From positions 4,030,001 through 4,094,000 of the forward strand of contig NZ_AP025518.1 of NCBI RefSeq assembly GCF_022179545.1: DNA of 64,000 nucleotides. The letters run 5' to 3'. The notes under the pieces were generated by a model. The model was given only the letters and a program-made list of their open reading frames with translations, did no database searches and was not told the DNA's origin. Within the stretch, counting starts at the first letter, position 1; the number at the start of each line of letters is the position of its first letter. Position numbers and translations under genes: made by a program. Source of the DNA: Mycolicibacterium fortuitum subsp. fortuitum. GTDB lineage: Bacteria; Actinomycetota; Actinomycetes; Mycobacteriales; Mycobacteriaceae. Positions 10,201 to 24,882 of the stretch are shown piece after piece.

Positions 10201-10813
10201 CATGCAGCATCTGGTGCGATTTCGATTCCCTGGTGAGTTCCAACTGTGCTTGCGCCGCAGCCTCATCCAGGTCACGAAGGTCGTAGACGGTGACCGGCAA
10301 AGGACGGTCACCGATCCGCTGCGTGCCGTCGGGAAGGATCTCGACCCGCAGCATCGGATGGCGTGTGGCCAGTTTCGCCGCGGCGTCCTGCAGCCGCCGG
10401 GGATCGACGCCGGCGCCGTCGAACTCGACGTACAGATGCGCGCCGACCCCGCCCAACTGCTGGTCCTGGTTGCGGCCCACCCAGAAGGCGTGCTGGATCG
10501 GCGCCAGCGGGAAGGTTTCGCCGTCGTCACCGGCCTGAACCGCCTCACGGGCGGTGTCAGGGGCGGGCGCACCGGGAGCGTGCTGAGCGACCAGGTCGAT
10601 CCAGGCGGCGACGGTGGGATTGGCTGCCAGGGCCGCGAATCCGACGTTGATGCCCTGCTTACGCCAGCGGCCGGACAGTGACATCATCCGGATGGAATCG
10701 AGCCCGGAAGCGATCAGGTCGGCGTCGGGATCGACAGCGTCGGGGCTGACTCCCAGGAGTTCGGCGACCTCGTCGCGGACCGTCTGGGCACTCGTCGCCA
10801 CCACGCTCACCAT
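7280..10813 (-). CDS. mbtB: Phenyloxazoline synthase MbtB (ArCP-Cy-A-PCP)
   Basis: NRPS of about 1,177 residues that accepts the aryl group from MbtA, activates Ser/Thr, condenses and cyclises to the hydroxyphenyl-oxazoline. Domain order: aryl carrier (GLDSIRMM), heterocyclisation domain with its DxxxxDxxS signature (DMQCADAVS), adenylation domain with TSGSTGEPKG, then a carrier with LGGDSVLG. It ends soon after the carrier, whereas the M. tuberculosis protein (1,414 residues) continues into a thioesterase. ATG 10813 directly abuts GGAGG, so a GTG at 10804 with nine-base spacing may be the true start; the difference is three codons. Confidence 0.93.
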   Translation of the reverse strand: MVSVVATSAQTVRDEVAELLGVSPDAVDPDADLIASGLDSIRMMSLSGRWRKQGINVGFAALAANPTVAAWIDLVAQHAPGAPAPDTAREAVQAGDDGETFPLAPIQHAFWVGRNQDQQLGGVGAHLYVEFDGAGVDPRRLQDAAAKLATRHPMLRVEILPDGTQRIGDRPLPVTVYDLRDLDEAAAQAQLELTRESKSHQMLHDEVLQLSLSLLPGGRTRLHVDMDMQCADAVSYRNFMADLAALYRGADLPGLGYTYREYRAQLAATMPPPSEQDRQWWADRVPDLPDPPALPLVPLSDQRNPHRSIRLWEVLDVPTRDALFAAAQRRGITPAMAVGASYANALAHWSTQSRFLLNLPMFGREPYHPDVDKLVGDFTSSLLLDIDLTGADTAAQRARVVQETLHATAAHSSVSGLDVLRDMSRHRGSQTLATIVYTSALGLGDLFAGDVTDQFGAPVWTISQGPQVLIDAQATPIADGLMINWDVRIEAFRPGVAEAMFAYHLDELRRLAADDAAWDAADPPAASEQQRRVRAELNSSTSEPSGDVLHTGFLANAAAHPDAPAVFSNGGNLSYGELREKALAVAAALQSRGVCRGEVVAVLGPKSVEQVIALLAISMVGAAYLPVGVDQPADRAARILHTGGVDFALICGSGPDHPELPHLTVADAEIIGDPAHFESVEVAPSDLAYVLFTSGSTGEPKGVEITHDAAMNTIEFINEHFEIGPADRCLALSHLECDLSVIDIYGTLRSGGSMVVVDEQHRRDPDVWVRLIDEHQVTVLHFLTGWLEMLVSAGGAGSAADGGSLSSLRVVPTGGDWVRPELVRTLRAASPRVRFAGLGGATETATHNTIFEVGFGDDALPPHWTSVPFGVPLANNCCRVVDVRGEDCPDWVPGELWVGGRGIARGYRGRPDLTAERFVEYDGRRWYRTGDLVRSWPDGTLEFVGRADHRIKVSGFRIELGEVEGALCRVSGVDAAVAVLVPVDGGHDLLGAVVRPDRNGRDADLDEESVVSALAELVPAHMIPQVLLVADEIPYARGKTDRTAVVRMLSAVGAPEARGYRAPSDPLETALCAIVGDVLGQSGVGVDDDFFALGGDSVLGTQLVARIRDWLDTSTVMVADVFAARTVAQMAALLAGREAGSDRLQLVSELYLEVTGMDSADVTSELARTTPEPALGN

Positions 10814-10824
10814 CCTCCAAACAA

Positions 10825-10843
10825 TTAGTAAAGGCTGCCCTAA
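10825..10843. promoter_or_regulatory. IdeR iron box 1 between mbtB and mbtA
   Basis: TTAGTAAAGGCTGCCCTAA matches about 15 of 19 positions of the IdeR consensus. It sits 12 bases before the mbtB ATG in the 94-base divergent gap. IdeR with iron bound here would repress mbtB. In M. tuberculosis the mbtA-mbtB gap also carries paired iron boxes. Confidence 0.7.
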
Positions 10844-10844
10844 C

Positions 10845-10863
10845 TTAGTGGAGGTTACCCTAT
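10845..10863. promoter_or_regulatory. IdeR iron box 2 (weaker) between mbtB and mbtA
   Basis: TTAGTGGAGGTTACCCTAT follows box 1 after one base and matches about 13 of 19 positions of the IdeR consensus. It lies 44 bases before the mbtA start and may control that direction. Tandem boxes allow cooperative binding of two IdeR dimers. Confidence 0.5.
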
Positions 10864-10907
10864 ATTCGATCTGCCGACACACTCACCCGACGGGAGCCAG
10901 AACACCG

Positions 10908-12560
10908 ATGACCACCGGTTTTGACCGCGAACAGGACGAACTGGCAAACGGATTCACCCGGTTTCCCGAAGCCCGTGCCGAGGTATACCGGCAGGCCGGC
11001 TACTGGCAAGGCAAAGCACTGGACAGCATCCTTCGCGAGGCTGCGCAACGCTGGCCCGACAAGGCGGCCGTCGTCGACGCCTCAGGCACCTACAGTTTCG
11101 CCGAATTGGATGCGCTCGCCGACCGCATCGGTGCCGCACTCGCCGCCCAGGGAATCCATCAGGGCGACCGCGTCCTGGTGCAACTGCCGAACTCGCGCGA
11201 ATTCGCGGTGGCCACTTTCGGTTTGCTTCGCGCCGGCGTGGTGCCCGTGCTGTGCCTACCCGGGCACCGGTCTGCCGAGTTGGGCCACTTCGCCGAGGTC
11301 AGCGGCGCCGTCGGACTCGTGATCCCCGACGTCATCGCCGGATTCGACTACCGCGACCTGGCCGCCGAACTCGTGTCCGAGCATCCGCGACTGCGCCACA
11401 TCCTCGTCGACGGCGAACCCGGCAGCTTTCAATCCTGGTCAGCGCTCAAGGATTTCGAGAATCCGGGGCCTCCCGACATCACCGTCGACACCAGCGGTCC
11501 CGCAGTCCTGCTGGTGTCCGGCGGAACCACCGGGCTGCCGAAGCTCATCCCCCGCACTCACGACGATTACCTCTACAACGCCGCGGCCTGCGCCCAGGCG
11601 TGCGAGATGGTGCATGACGACGTCTATCTGGCGGTGTTGCCGGCCGGCCACAACTTCCCGTTCGCGTGCCCGGGCCTGCTCGGCTCGATGACGGTCGGAG
11701 CCACAACGGTCTACACCGACGATCCCAGTCCAGAATCAGCTTTCGCCTTGATCAACACCCACGGCGTCACGGTGACCGGACTCGTCAACGCCCTGGCCAA
11801 ACTGTGGGCCCAGGCCTGCGAATGGGAACCGGTGCTACCCACGTCCCTGCGTGTGGTGCAGGTGGGCGGATCGCGGATGTCACCCGAGGAGGCCCGCTTC
11901 ATCCGGGAAGGCCTCAGCCCGGGACTGCAGCAGATCTTCGGAATGGCCGAAGGAATGCTGAATTTCACGCGCCCCGGTGATCCGGTGGACGTGGTGGAGA
12001 ACACCCAGGGCCGACCGATGTCGCCGCATGACGAGATGCGCGTCGTCGACGAGGACGGCCACGACGTCGCCCCGGGCCAGGAGGGTGAACTACTGGTCCG
12101 CGGACCGTACACGCTCAACGGCTATTACCGCGCCGAGGAGGCCAATGCCCGCTCCTTCAGCCCTGACGGCTTCTACCGCACCGGCGATCGGGTACGCATC
12201 TTCACCGACGGACCGCGGGCCGGCTACGTCGAGGTCACGGGCCGGATCAAGGACGTCATCCACCGTGGCGGTGAGACCGTGTCGGCCACAGACCTCGAGG
12301 ACCATCTGCTGAGCCACCCTGCGGTGCACACAGCCGCAGCGGTGGCACTGCCTGATGACTACCTGGGCGAGAAGATCTGCGCCGCAGTGGTTTTCAACGG
12401 AGCGCCGATCAGCCTGGTGGAACTGAACAAGTTCCTCGACCAGCGGGGCGCATCGGCGCATGCGCGCCCCGACGTACTGGTTCCGATGCCCGCCATGCCC
12501 ACCACGGCGGTCGGCAAGATCGACAAGAAGAAGCTGATCGCCGCAATCACCGAGCGATGA
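10908..12560 (+). CDS. mbtA: Salicyl-AMP ligase MbtA
   Basis: Aryl-acid adenylating enzyme of 550 residues that makes salicyl-AMP and loads it onto the MbtB aryl carrier. The ATP-binding loop reads VSGGTTGLPKLIPRTH, followed by GMAEG and YRTGDRV, and a C-terminal lysine in GKIDKK. It resembles DhbE/EntE-type ligases. ATG 10908 is chosen because the upstream extension runs through the divergent promoter and mbtB. If the nearby methylsalicylate synthase-like PKS is active, this enzyme would also have to accept 6-methylsalicylate. Confidence 0.95.
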   Translation: MTTGFDREQDELANGFTRFPEARAEVYRQAGYWQGKALDSILREAAQRWPDKAAVVDASGTYSFAELDALADRIGAALAAQGIHQGDRVLVQLPNSREFAVATFGLLRAGVVPVLCLPGHRSAELGHFAEVSGAVGLVIPDVIAGFDYRDLAAELVSEHPRLRHILVDGEPGSFQSWSALKDFENPGPPDITVDTSGPAVLLVSGGTTGLPKLIPRTHDDYLYNAAACAQACEMVHDDVYLAVLPAGHNFPFACPGLLGSMTVGATTVYTDDPSPESAFALINTHGVTVTGLVNALAKLWAQACEWEPVLPTSLRVVQVGGSRMSPEEARFIREGLSPGLQQIFGMAEGMLNFTRPGDPVDVVENTQGRPMSPHDEMRVVDEDGHDVAPGQEGELLVRGPYTLNGYYRAEEANARSFSPDGFYRTGDRVRIFTDGPRAGYVEVTGRIKDVIHRGGETVSATDLEDHLLSHPAVHTAAAVALPDDYLGEKICAAVVFNGAPISLVELNKFLDQRGASAHARPDVLVPMPAMPTTAVGKIDKKKLIAAITER

Positions 12561-14067
12561 CCCGACTTCTTATAATCTCCATAATTTTCCCTTACTTTTC
12601 TTAGAGTTGAGGTAGGCTCGGTTCTCGCACCAGGGACCGATGTCGCATCTGCGCTCGGGAACGGAGGGGACCGTGATGGCCGAATCGGGTTCACATGCCG
12701 TGGTTTTGGGCGCAGGCATCGCAGGCCTTTTGATGGCCAGGGTGTTGTCAGAGTTCTACGGGTCGGTGACGCTGGTGGAGAGGGATGCACTGCCTGATCG
12801 CCCGGACCAGCGCAAGGGCGTGCCTCAAGGACGCCATCTCCACAACTTCCTCAGCCGCGGCACCCAGGTGCTCGAAGAGCTGTTCCCCGGGCTTCTGCCG
12901 CAACTTGCCGCGGCCGGGGCGGTTGTGGACGACGGCGATGACCTGTCGCGCGTATACGTCCACGCCGTGGGCTACGAGCTCAGGCCCGCGGGACGACTGA
13001 CCGATCCCGGAGCGCTGGCGGCATACCAGGGCAGCCGGCCCTTCATGGAGTTTCACATTCGCCGACGTGTTGCCGAGCTGGGCAATGTCGTCATCCTCGA
13101 CAACCACGACGCGGTCGGACCCGTGATCTCGGGCGACACCATCACCGGCGCACGAATCATCAACCGCGACAGCGGTCTCGATACCGTGCTGGCCACCGAC
13201 ATCGTGATCGACGCGACCGGACGCGCCTCGCGTAGCACCCGCTTCCTGCAGAGCTGCGGTTTCGACGCGCCGCCGGAGATCGAGGTCCCTTCGATCGGCG
13301 GCTACTCCAGCCATTTGATGCGCATTCCACCCGGACGCATCACCGAGCGAATGGCCTTCGTCAACCGGGGCAGCGCGCTCCCCGGATTGCTGCTGGTGGC
13401 CTACGAACGCGACACCTGGATGCTGGCGATCACCGGTCCGGAAGAATATGGCACCCTCCCAACTGATTTCACCCAGATGCTGGCGGCGGCCGAGCAACTG
13501 CTACCGGACACCATCATGACCGGGCTCCGCGATGCGACGCCTGTCGGGCAGATCTCGATTTCGCGCAGCACCGCCGCTGCCTGGCGGCGTTATGACCGAA
13601 TCGCACAGCTGCCGGACGGCCTCGTGGTGGTCGGCGACGCCCTGTGCAACCTCAATCCTCTGCACGGACAGGGCATGACGATGGCCGCCCTGCAGGCGCT
13701 CGCACTCCGTGACTGCCTGCGCTCCGGCCGCAGCGACATACCGCGACGCTTCTACCGGCTGGCGGCCGAACAGGTCGCGCCGGTCTGGGCCGCCAACCGG
13801 GCGCACGACCGCGCCGCACCGGCCGACACCCGAGGGAGCCGGCGGCATCGGATCCGAAGCTGGGCCCAACACGCGGCGCTGAACGCCGCGGCCAACGACA
13901 TCGTCGTAGCCGAACGGCTCTTTCGCGTACGGGGCATGATCGATCCGCCAACGCGAATCCAGGAACCGGCCCTACTCCTCCGGATCCTGCTGTCCAACCT
14001 GCGCCATCCGCGCCCGACGCGCAGCCGCACGGGCCCGCGCGCCGACGATCAGCCGAGCCGCCCCTGG

Positions 14068-19239
<5,172 letters not shown>

Positions 19240-19266
19240 GTCAGCAGGCTTCCGGTTGGCCGAAAG

Positions 19267-19285
19267 TCTGGATAGCCTTGCCTAA
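19267..19285 (-). promoter_or_regulatory. IdeR iron box before the PKS gene
   Basis: TTAGGCAAGGCTATCCAGA on the minus strand matches about 15 of 19 positions of the IdeR consensus and lies 27 bases before the PKS start. It ties the PKS to iron starvation together with the mbt genes. Confidence 0.6.
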
Positions 19286-19469
19286 ATAAGGTGCCGACAT
19301 GCGGACAATAGTGGCACACGGGCGAACAAATGAGGTGTTCTACCCCGAACCAACCTGTGGATCTGCTGGCAACCACCGGCCGGGGCCGTGACGTGCGGTT
19401 TCACGCGGCGTCGCAGCCGCGGACGGTGCCCTTGCCCGGAATGGGTGGGCGCCCGGCGGGCGTGTTAGC

Positions 19470-20861
<1,392 letters not shown>

Positions 20862-20866
20862 TCACC

Positions 20867-20885
20867 GAAGCGTAGCCTCACCTAA
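20867..20885 (-). promoter_or_regulatory. IdeR iron box before mbtI
   Basis: TTAGGTGAGGCTACGCTTC on the minus strand matches about 14 of 19 positions of the IdeR consensus and abuts the mbtI start. Binding here would block initiation, consistent with iron repression of salicylate synthesis. Confidence 0.6.
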
Positions 20886-20992
20886 CTCATTGCGCAGACC
20901 TACGTATCTACTACGAAATTCACATCATTCGCGTGACGCACGCGGACACAGATGCTTCACAGGTTCTTCCCAGAGCGACCTGGCGGCCAGGG

Positions 20993-22165
20993 TCAGCCCA
21001 GCAGGTCGCGGACCACCCCATCGGCGAGTAGACGACCACGGTCGGTCAGCACCAGCGCATCCTGTCGCCGAACGAGCAACCCTTCGGCACACAGCGTTTC
21101 GGCTCTGGACAATTCACCGGTGTCGAGCAGTGCCACAGGAAGACCTTCGCGCACCCTGACCCGGAGCATCACGTCCTCCACATGCCGGTCGTTGGCATCA
21201 AGAGTCTCGAAATCAGCTATGGGTAACCGGTTTTCCGCCAAGGCTTGCGCATAGGCATTGGGGTGCTTGGCGTTCCACCACCGGGTACACCCCAGAAAGC
21301 CGTGCGCACCCGGACCGGCACCCCACCACTCACCACCGCGCCAGTAGCCCAGGTTGTGCCGGCACTCACCGCCGTCGGCGCTCCAGTTCGACACCTCGTA
21401 CCAATGCAGACCTGCCGCCGACAGCCGGGTGTCGAGCAGCTCGTAGCGCTGCGCGAGCACGTCGTCGTCGGGCCGGGCGATCTCACCGCGACGCACCCGA
21501 CGGGCCAGCGCGGTCCCGTCCTCGACGATCAGCGAGTACGCGGACACATGGTCGACACCGGACTCGACCGCGACGTCGATCGAGCGGCGCAGATCATCGT
21601 CGGTCTCGCCCGGCGTGCCGTAGATCAGGTCGATGTTGACGTGCTCGAACCCCGCAGCCTTGGCCTCCAACGCCGCGGCGGGCGCGCGCCCCGGAGAATG
21701 CGTGCGGTCCAGCACCGCCAGCACCTGGGGCGCAGCTGACTGCATGCCCAGGGATATCCGGGTGTAACCGGCCTCGCGCAGCGTCGCGAACATCTCCGGA
21801 GAAGTGGACTCCGGGTTGGCCTCGGTCGTCACCTCGGCGTCGGGAGCCAGCGAAAAGTTGTCCCGGACAGCTCCCAGGACGGCAGCCAAGCCCGCCCCAC
21901 CCAGCAACGACGGCGTACCCCCGCCCACGAACACCGTCTGCACCGGCACGGAGCCGACCCGTTCTGCGGCCAGCGCCAGCTCGACGCGCAAGGCCGCCAG
22001 CCAGCCGTCCGGGTTCGCCCCACCCAACTCGGCCGGTGTGTAGGTGTTGAAGTCGCAGTATCCGCACCGGGTCGCGCAGAACGGAACATGGATGTAGATG
22101 CCGAATGCGCGACCCGGCCGATGTGCCAACTCGGGTTGGCCGACCGGCGCCGTGCGGGTGTTCAT
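20993..22165 (-). CDS. hemW: Radical SAM protein HemW (coproporphyrinogen III oxidase-like)
   Basis: A 390-residue radical SAM protein with the cluster motif CATRCGYC near residue 33, after YIHVPFC. Proteins of this family were long annotated as oxygen-independent coproporphyrinogen oxidase (hemN); HemW members are now regarded as heme chaperones or insertion factors. GGGTPSLL and the C-terminal HemN domain (GAGAHGF) are present. The orthologue in M. tuberculosis also lies just past mbtI, divergent from the sulfite reductase operon. Confidence 0.88.
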   Translation of the reverse strand: MNTRTAPVGQPELAHRPGRAFGIYIHVPFCATRCGYCDFNTYTPAELGGANPDGWLAALRVELALAAERVGSVPVQTVFVGGGTPSLLGGAGLAAVLGAVRDNFSLAPDAEVTTEANPESTSPEMFATLREAGYTRISLGMQSAAPQVLAVLDRTHSPGRAPAAALEAKAAGFEHVNIDLIYGTPGETDDDLRRSIDVAVESGVDHVSAYSLIVEDGTALARRVRRGEIARPDDDVLAQRYELLDTRLSAAGLHWYEVSNWSADGGECRHNLGYWRGGEWWGAGPGAHGFLGCTRWWNAKHPNAYAQALAENRLPIADFETLDANDRHVEDVMLRVRVREGLPVALLDTGELSRAETLCAEGLLVRRQDALVLTDRGRLLADGVVRDLLG

Positions 22166-22255
22166 GGTTCTGATTTTCCCAGACTGTCCAGCACGGACTT
22201 TTGCTCACCCTGAGCGCAAATATGGCCCGGTTAGGGCAGGTGGCGACAATCGTGG

Positions 22256-22268
22256 CAGAATGTCGGGC
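22256..22268 (+). promoter_or_regulatory. Candidate -10 element for a leaderless transcript
   Basis: CAGAAT at 22256-22261 resembles an actinobacterial -10 hexamer (TANNNT). It is followed by exactly seven bases before the GTG of the cysteine leader peptide, the spacing expected if the transcript starts at that GTG. The same geometry precedes the second leader peptide at 34182. Confidence 0.45.
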
Positions 22269-22364
22269 GTGACTGCCGCCCACAACAGCACCACCCGCAT
22301 TGCGCTGGTGGCTCGTCGGCATGTCGATTTCAAGCGCGTATGTAGCTGTTGCTGTCTGCCTTAA
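22269..22364 (+). CDS. Polycysteine leader peptide, leaderless, upstream of sirA
   Basis: A 31-codon open frame starting GTG and ending in the residues VCSCCCLP before TAA. Four of the last seven residues are cysteine, and no Shine-Dalgarno precedes the start. Leaderless polycysteine short ORFs upstream of the sulfite reductase operon have been described in mycobacteria as cysteine-responsive attenuators: scarcity of Cys-tRNA stalls the ribosome and relieves repression of the downstream genes. The sequence fits that model exactly. An in-frame ATG nine bases upstream (22260) is an alternative start. Confidence 0.78.
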   Translation: MTAAHNSTTRIALVARRHVDFKRVCSCCCLP

Positions 22365-22488
22365 TCATGCGTTGATTTCGGACCCCGCCCGCCCCATAGT
22401 TTCAGCTGGCACCGGATCTGCGCCGCCGGACAGCCACCGGTGATCTGCGCGGTCTACATGCCAGCTCCTTTCTCCGAGGAGCACAACA
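22365..22488 (+). promoter_or_regulatory. Attenuator region between cysteine leader and sirA
   Basis: This 124-base untranslated stretch links the leader peptide stop to the sirA start. CACCGG at 22410-22415 can pair with CCGGTG at 22437-22442 across a GC-rich loop, and GAGGAG near 22476 is the sirA ribosome-binding site. It is a plausible place for the alternative RNA folds that would couple cysteine supply to sirA translation. The pairing is my reading, not computed. Confidence 0.45.
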
Positions 22489-24177
22489 GTGACAACCCCC
22501 GAGGCCCCCGCCAAGGCCGACCGGCCCGCCAAGCGCCCCCGCGACGAAGGCCAGTGGGCGCTGGGCAGCCGCGACCCGCTCAATCACAACGAGCAGTTCA
22601 AACAGGAGGACGACGCACTCAACGTGCGCGACCGCATCCTCAACGTCTACTCGAAGCAGGGCTTTGCCAGCATCGCCAAGGACGACCTGCGCGGCCGGTT
22701 CCGGTGGATGGGCCTTTATACCCAGCGCACCGAGGGCTACGACGGCACGTTCACCGGTGACGACAACGCCGACCTGCTCGAGGCCGAGTACTTCATGATG
22801 CGCGTGCGCACCGACGGCAAGGCCCTCTCGGCCCAGGCCGTCCGCACGCTCGGCCAGATTTCGGTCGACTTCGCCCGAGACAGCGCCGACATCACCGACC
22901 GGGAGAACCTGCAGTACCACTGGCTGCGCATCGAGGACATCCCCGAGGTCTGGCGCCGGCTCGACGAAGTGGGTCTGCAGACCATGGAAGCCTGCGGCGA
23001 CTGCCCCCGTGGCATGCTCGGGTCTCCCCTGGCCGGCGATTCGCTGGTCGAGGTGCTCGACCCGACCCCCGCGCTGCGCGAGATCGAGCAGCGTTACATC
23101 GGCAGCCCGGAGTTCTCCAACCTGCCCCGCAAGTTCAAGACCGCCGTCTCCGGTCTGCAGGACGTCGCTCACGAGATCAACGACGTGTCGTTCATCGGTG
23201 TCAACCACCCCGAGCACGGCCCGGGGTTGGACCTGTGGGTCGGCGGCGGCCTGTCGACCAACCCCATGCTGGCCCAGCGCGTCGGCGTGTGGGTGCCGCT
23301 GGAAGAGGTCGCCGAAGTGTGGGCGGGCGTGGTCGGGATCTTCCGGGACTACGGGTACCGCCGCCTGCGCTCGAAGGCGCGGCTGAAGTTCCTGATCAAG
23401 GACTGGGGCACCGAGAAGTTCAGGGAAGTTCTCGAAACGGAATACCTGCACCGCAAGCTGCACGACGGGCCTGCGCCCGAGCAGGTGCCGCACACCGTCG
23501 ACCACGTCGGTGTGCAGAAGATCCGCAACGGTCTCAACGCCGTGGGCGTCTCCGCGATCGCCGGACGGGTGTCGGGCACCATCCTGACCAAGGTCGCCGA
23601 CCTGATGGAGGCCGCCGGTTCGGACCGCGCGCGCCTGACCGCCTATCAGAAGCTGATCATCCTCGACGTGCCCGACGAGAAGCTCGATGCCCTACGCGCC
23701 GGGCTGGACGCACTGGGCCTGCAGTCGCAGCCGTCGCACTGGCGGCAGAACCTGATGGCCTGCACGGGTATCGAGTACTGCAAGCTCAGCTTCGCCGACA
23801 CGCGTGGCCGGGCCCAGCATCTGGTTCCCGAGCTGGAGGCCCGGCTCGGTGACCTCAACGCCGAGCTGGACGTGCCGATCACCGTGAACATCAACGGCTG
23901 CCCCAACTCGTGCGCCCGCATCCAGGTCGCCGACATCGGTTTCAAGGGCCAGATGGTGGACGACGGCAACGGCCCCGAGGAGGGCTTCCAGGTGCACCTC
24001 GGCGGCAGCCTCGGCCTGGACAGCGGCTTCGGACGCAAGCTGCGCCAGCACAAGGTGCTGGCCAGCGAGCTCGGTGACTACATCGAGCGGATCGTCCGCA
24101 ATTTCGTGAAACAACGCGACGCCGGTGAGCGTTTCGCTCAGTGGGCCATCCGGGCCGACGAGGCGGACTTGAGGTGA
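22489..24177 (+). CDS. sirA: Ferredoxin-dependent assimilatory sulfite reductase SirA (NirA)
   Basis: A 562-residue siroheme/4Fe-4S enzyme that reduces sulfite to sulfide. The C-terminal cluster motif CTGIEYCKLS...GCPNSC supplies the four cysteines. The unusual Tyr-Cys covalent pair known in the M. tuberculosis enzyme (Tyr69, Cys161) is matched by Tyr77 in GLYTQR and Cys169 in EACGDC, both offset by eight residues. GTG start with GAGGAG upstream. Older annotations call this gene nirA, a nitrite reductase. First gene of the sirA-cysH-che1 operon. Confidence 0.95.
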   Translation: MTTPEAPAKADRPAKRPRDEGQWALGSRDPLNHNEQFKQEDDALNVRDRILNVYSKQGFASIAKDDLRGRFRWMGLYTQRTEGYDGTFTGDDNADLLEAEYFMMRVRTDGKALSAQAVRTLGQISVDFARDSADITDRENLQYHWLRIEDIPEVWRRLDEVGLQTMEACGDCPRGMLGSPLAGDSLVEVLDPTPALREIEQRYIGSPEFSNLPRKFKTAVSGLQDVAHEINDVSFIGVNHPEHGPGLDLWVGGGLSTNPMLAQRVGVWVPLEEVAEVWAGVVGIFRDYGYRRLRSKARLKFLIKDWGTEKFREVLETEYLHRKLHDGPAPEQVPHTVDHVGVQKIRNGLNAVGVSAIAGRVSGTILTKVADLMEAAGSDRARLTAYQKLIILDVPDEKLDALRAGLDALGLQSQPSHWRQNLMACTGIEYCKLSFADTRGRAQHLVPELEARLGDLNAELDVPITVNINGCPNSCARIQVADIGFKGQMVDDGNGPEEGFQVHLGGSLGLDSGFGRKLRQHKVLASELGDYIERIVRNFVKQRDAGERFAQWAIRADEADLR

Positions 24178-24875
24178 GTGGGTTGACTGAGACCGAGCTG
24201 AAGGAACTGGTCGAGCAGGGCGCGGCCGAACTGGCCGACGCCACCGCCGAGGAGCTCCTGCGCTGGACCGACAAGCACTTCGGCGGCAACTATGTGGTGG
24301 CCTCCAACATGCAGGACGCGGTCCTGGTCGAGATGGCCGCCAAGGTACGCCCGGGCGTTGACGTGCTGTTCCTCGACACCGGTTACCACTTCGCCGAGAC
24401 CATCGGCACCCGTGACGCCGTGGAGCAGGTGTACGGCGTGAACGTGGTGAACGTGCACCCCGAGAACACGGTTGCCCAGCAGGATGCGCTGCACGGCAAG
24501 GACCTGTTCGCGCGCGACGCCGCGGCCTGCTGCCGCATGCGCAAGGTCGAACCGCTGAGCAAGGCCCTGGCGGGCTACACCGCCTGGGTGACCGGTATCC
24601 GCCGGGTCGAGGCGCCCACCCGCGCCAACGCCCCGCTGATCAGCTGGGACGAGGCGTTCGGCCTGGTGAAGATCAACCCGATCGCGGCCTGGTCCGATGA
24701 GCAGATGCAGGCCTACATCGAGGCCAACGACATCCTCGTCAATCCCCTTGTCTACGACGGCTATCCGTCGATCGGATGCGCTCCCTGCACCAGCAAGCCG
24801 GCCGAAGGCGCCGATCCGCGTAGCGGCCGCTGGGCAGGCCAGGCGAAGACGGAGTGCGGGCTGCACGCCTCGTGA
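24174..24875 (+). CDS. cysH: Adenylylsulfate (APS) reductase CysH
   Basis: A 233-residue iron-sulfur APS reductase that makes sulfite from APS, feeding SirA. The cysteine pair in AACCRMRK and the later CAPC form the 4Fe-4S ligand set typical of APS rather than PAPS reductases, and ECGLH near the C terminus holds the catalytic cysteine. GTG 24174 overlaps the sirA stop (GTGA), indicating coupled translation; the upstream ATG lies inside sirA. Confidence 0.95.
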   Translation: MSGLTETELKELVEQGAAELADATAEELLRWTDKHFGGNYVVASNMQDAVLVEMAAKVRPGVDVLFLDTGYHFAETIGTRDAVEQVYGVNVVNVHPENTVAQQDALHGKDLFARDAAACCRMRKVEPLSKALAGYTAWVTGIRRVEAPTRANAPLISWDEAFGLVKINPIAAWSDEQMQAYIEANDILVNPLVYDGYPSIGCAPCTSKPAEGADPRSGRWAGQAKTECGLHAS

Positions 24876-24882
24876 GGTACTT

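Noticed and set aside
12607..12618. AGGTAGGCT before the FAD monooxygenase as a sixth iron box
   Set aside because: Only the left half matches the IdeR consensus; about 10 of 19 positions overall, too weak to claim.
22231..22249. TTAGGGCAGG upstream of the sirA leader as an IdeR site
   Set aside because: The first ten bases equal those of the box at 7244 but the second half does not match at all, and it lies next to a cysteine-controlled promoter.
22440..22760. A plus-strand frame overlapping the sirA start as a second leader peptide
   Set aside because: It continues far into sirA in another frame and lacks the terminal cysteine run.
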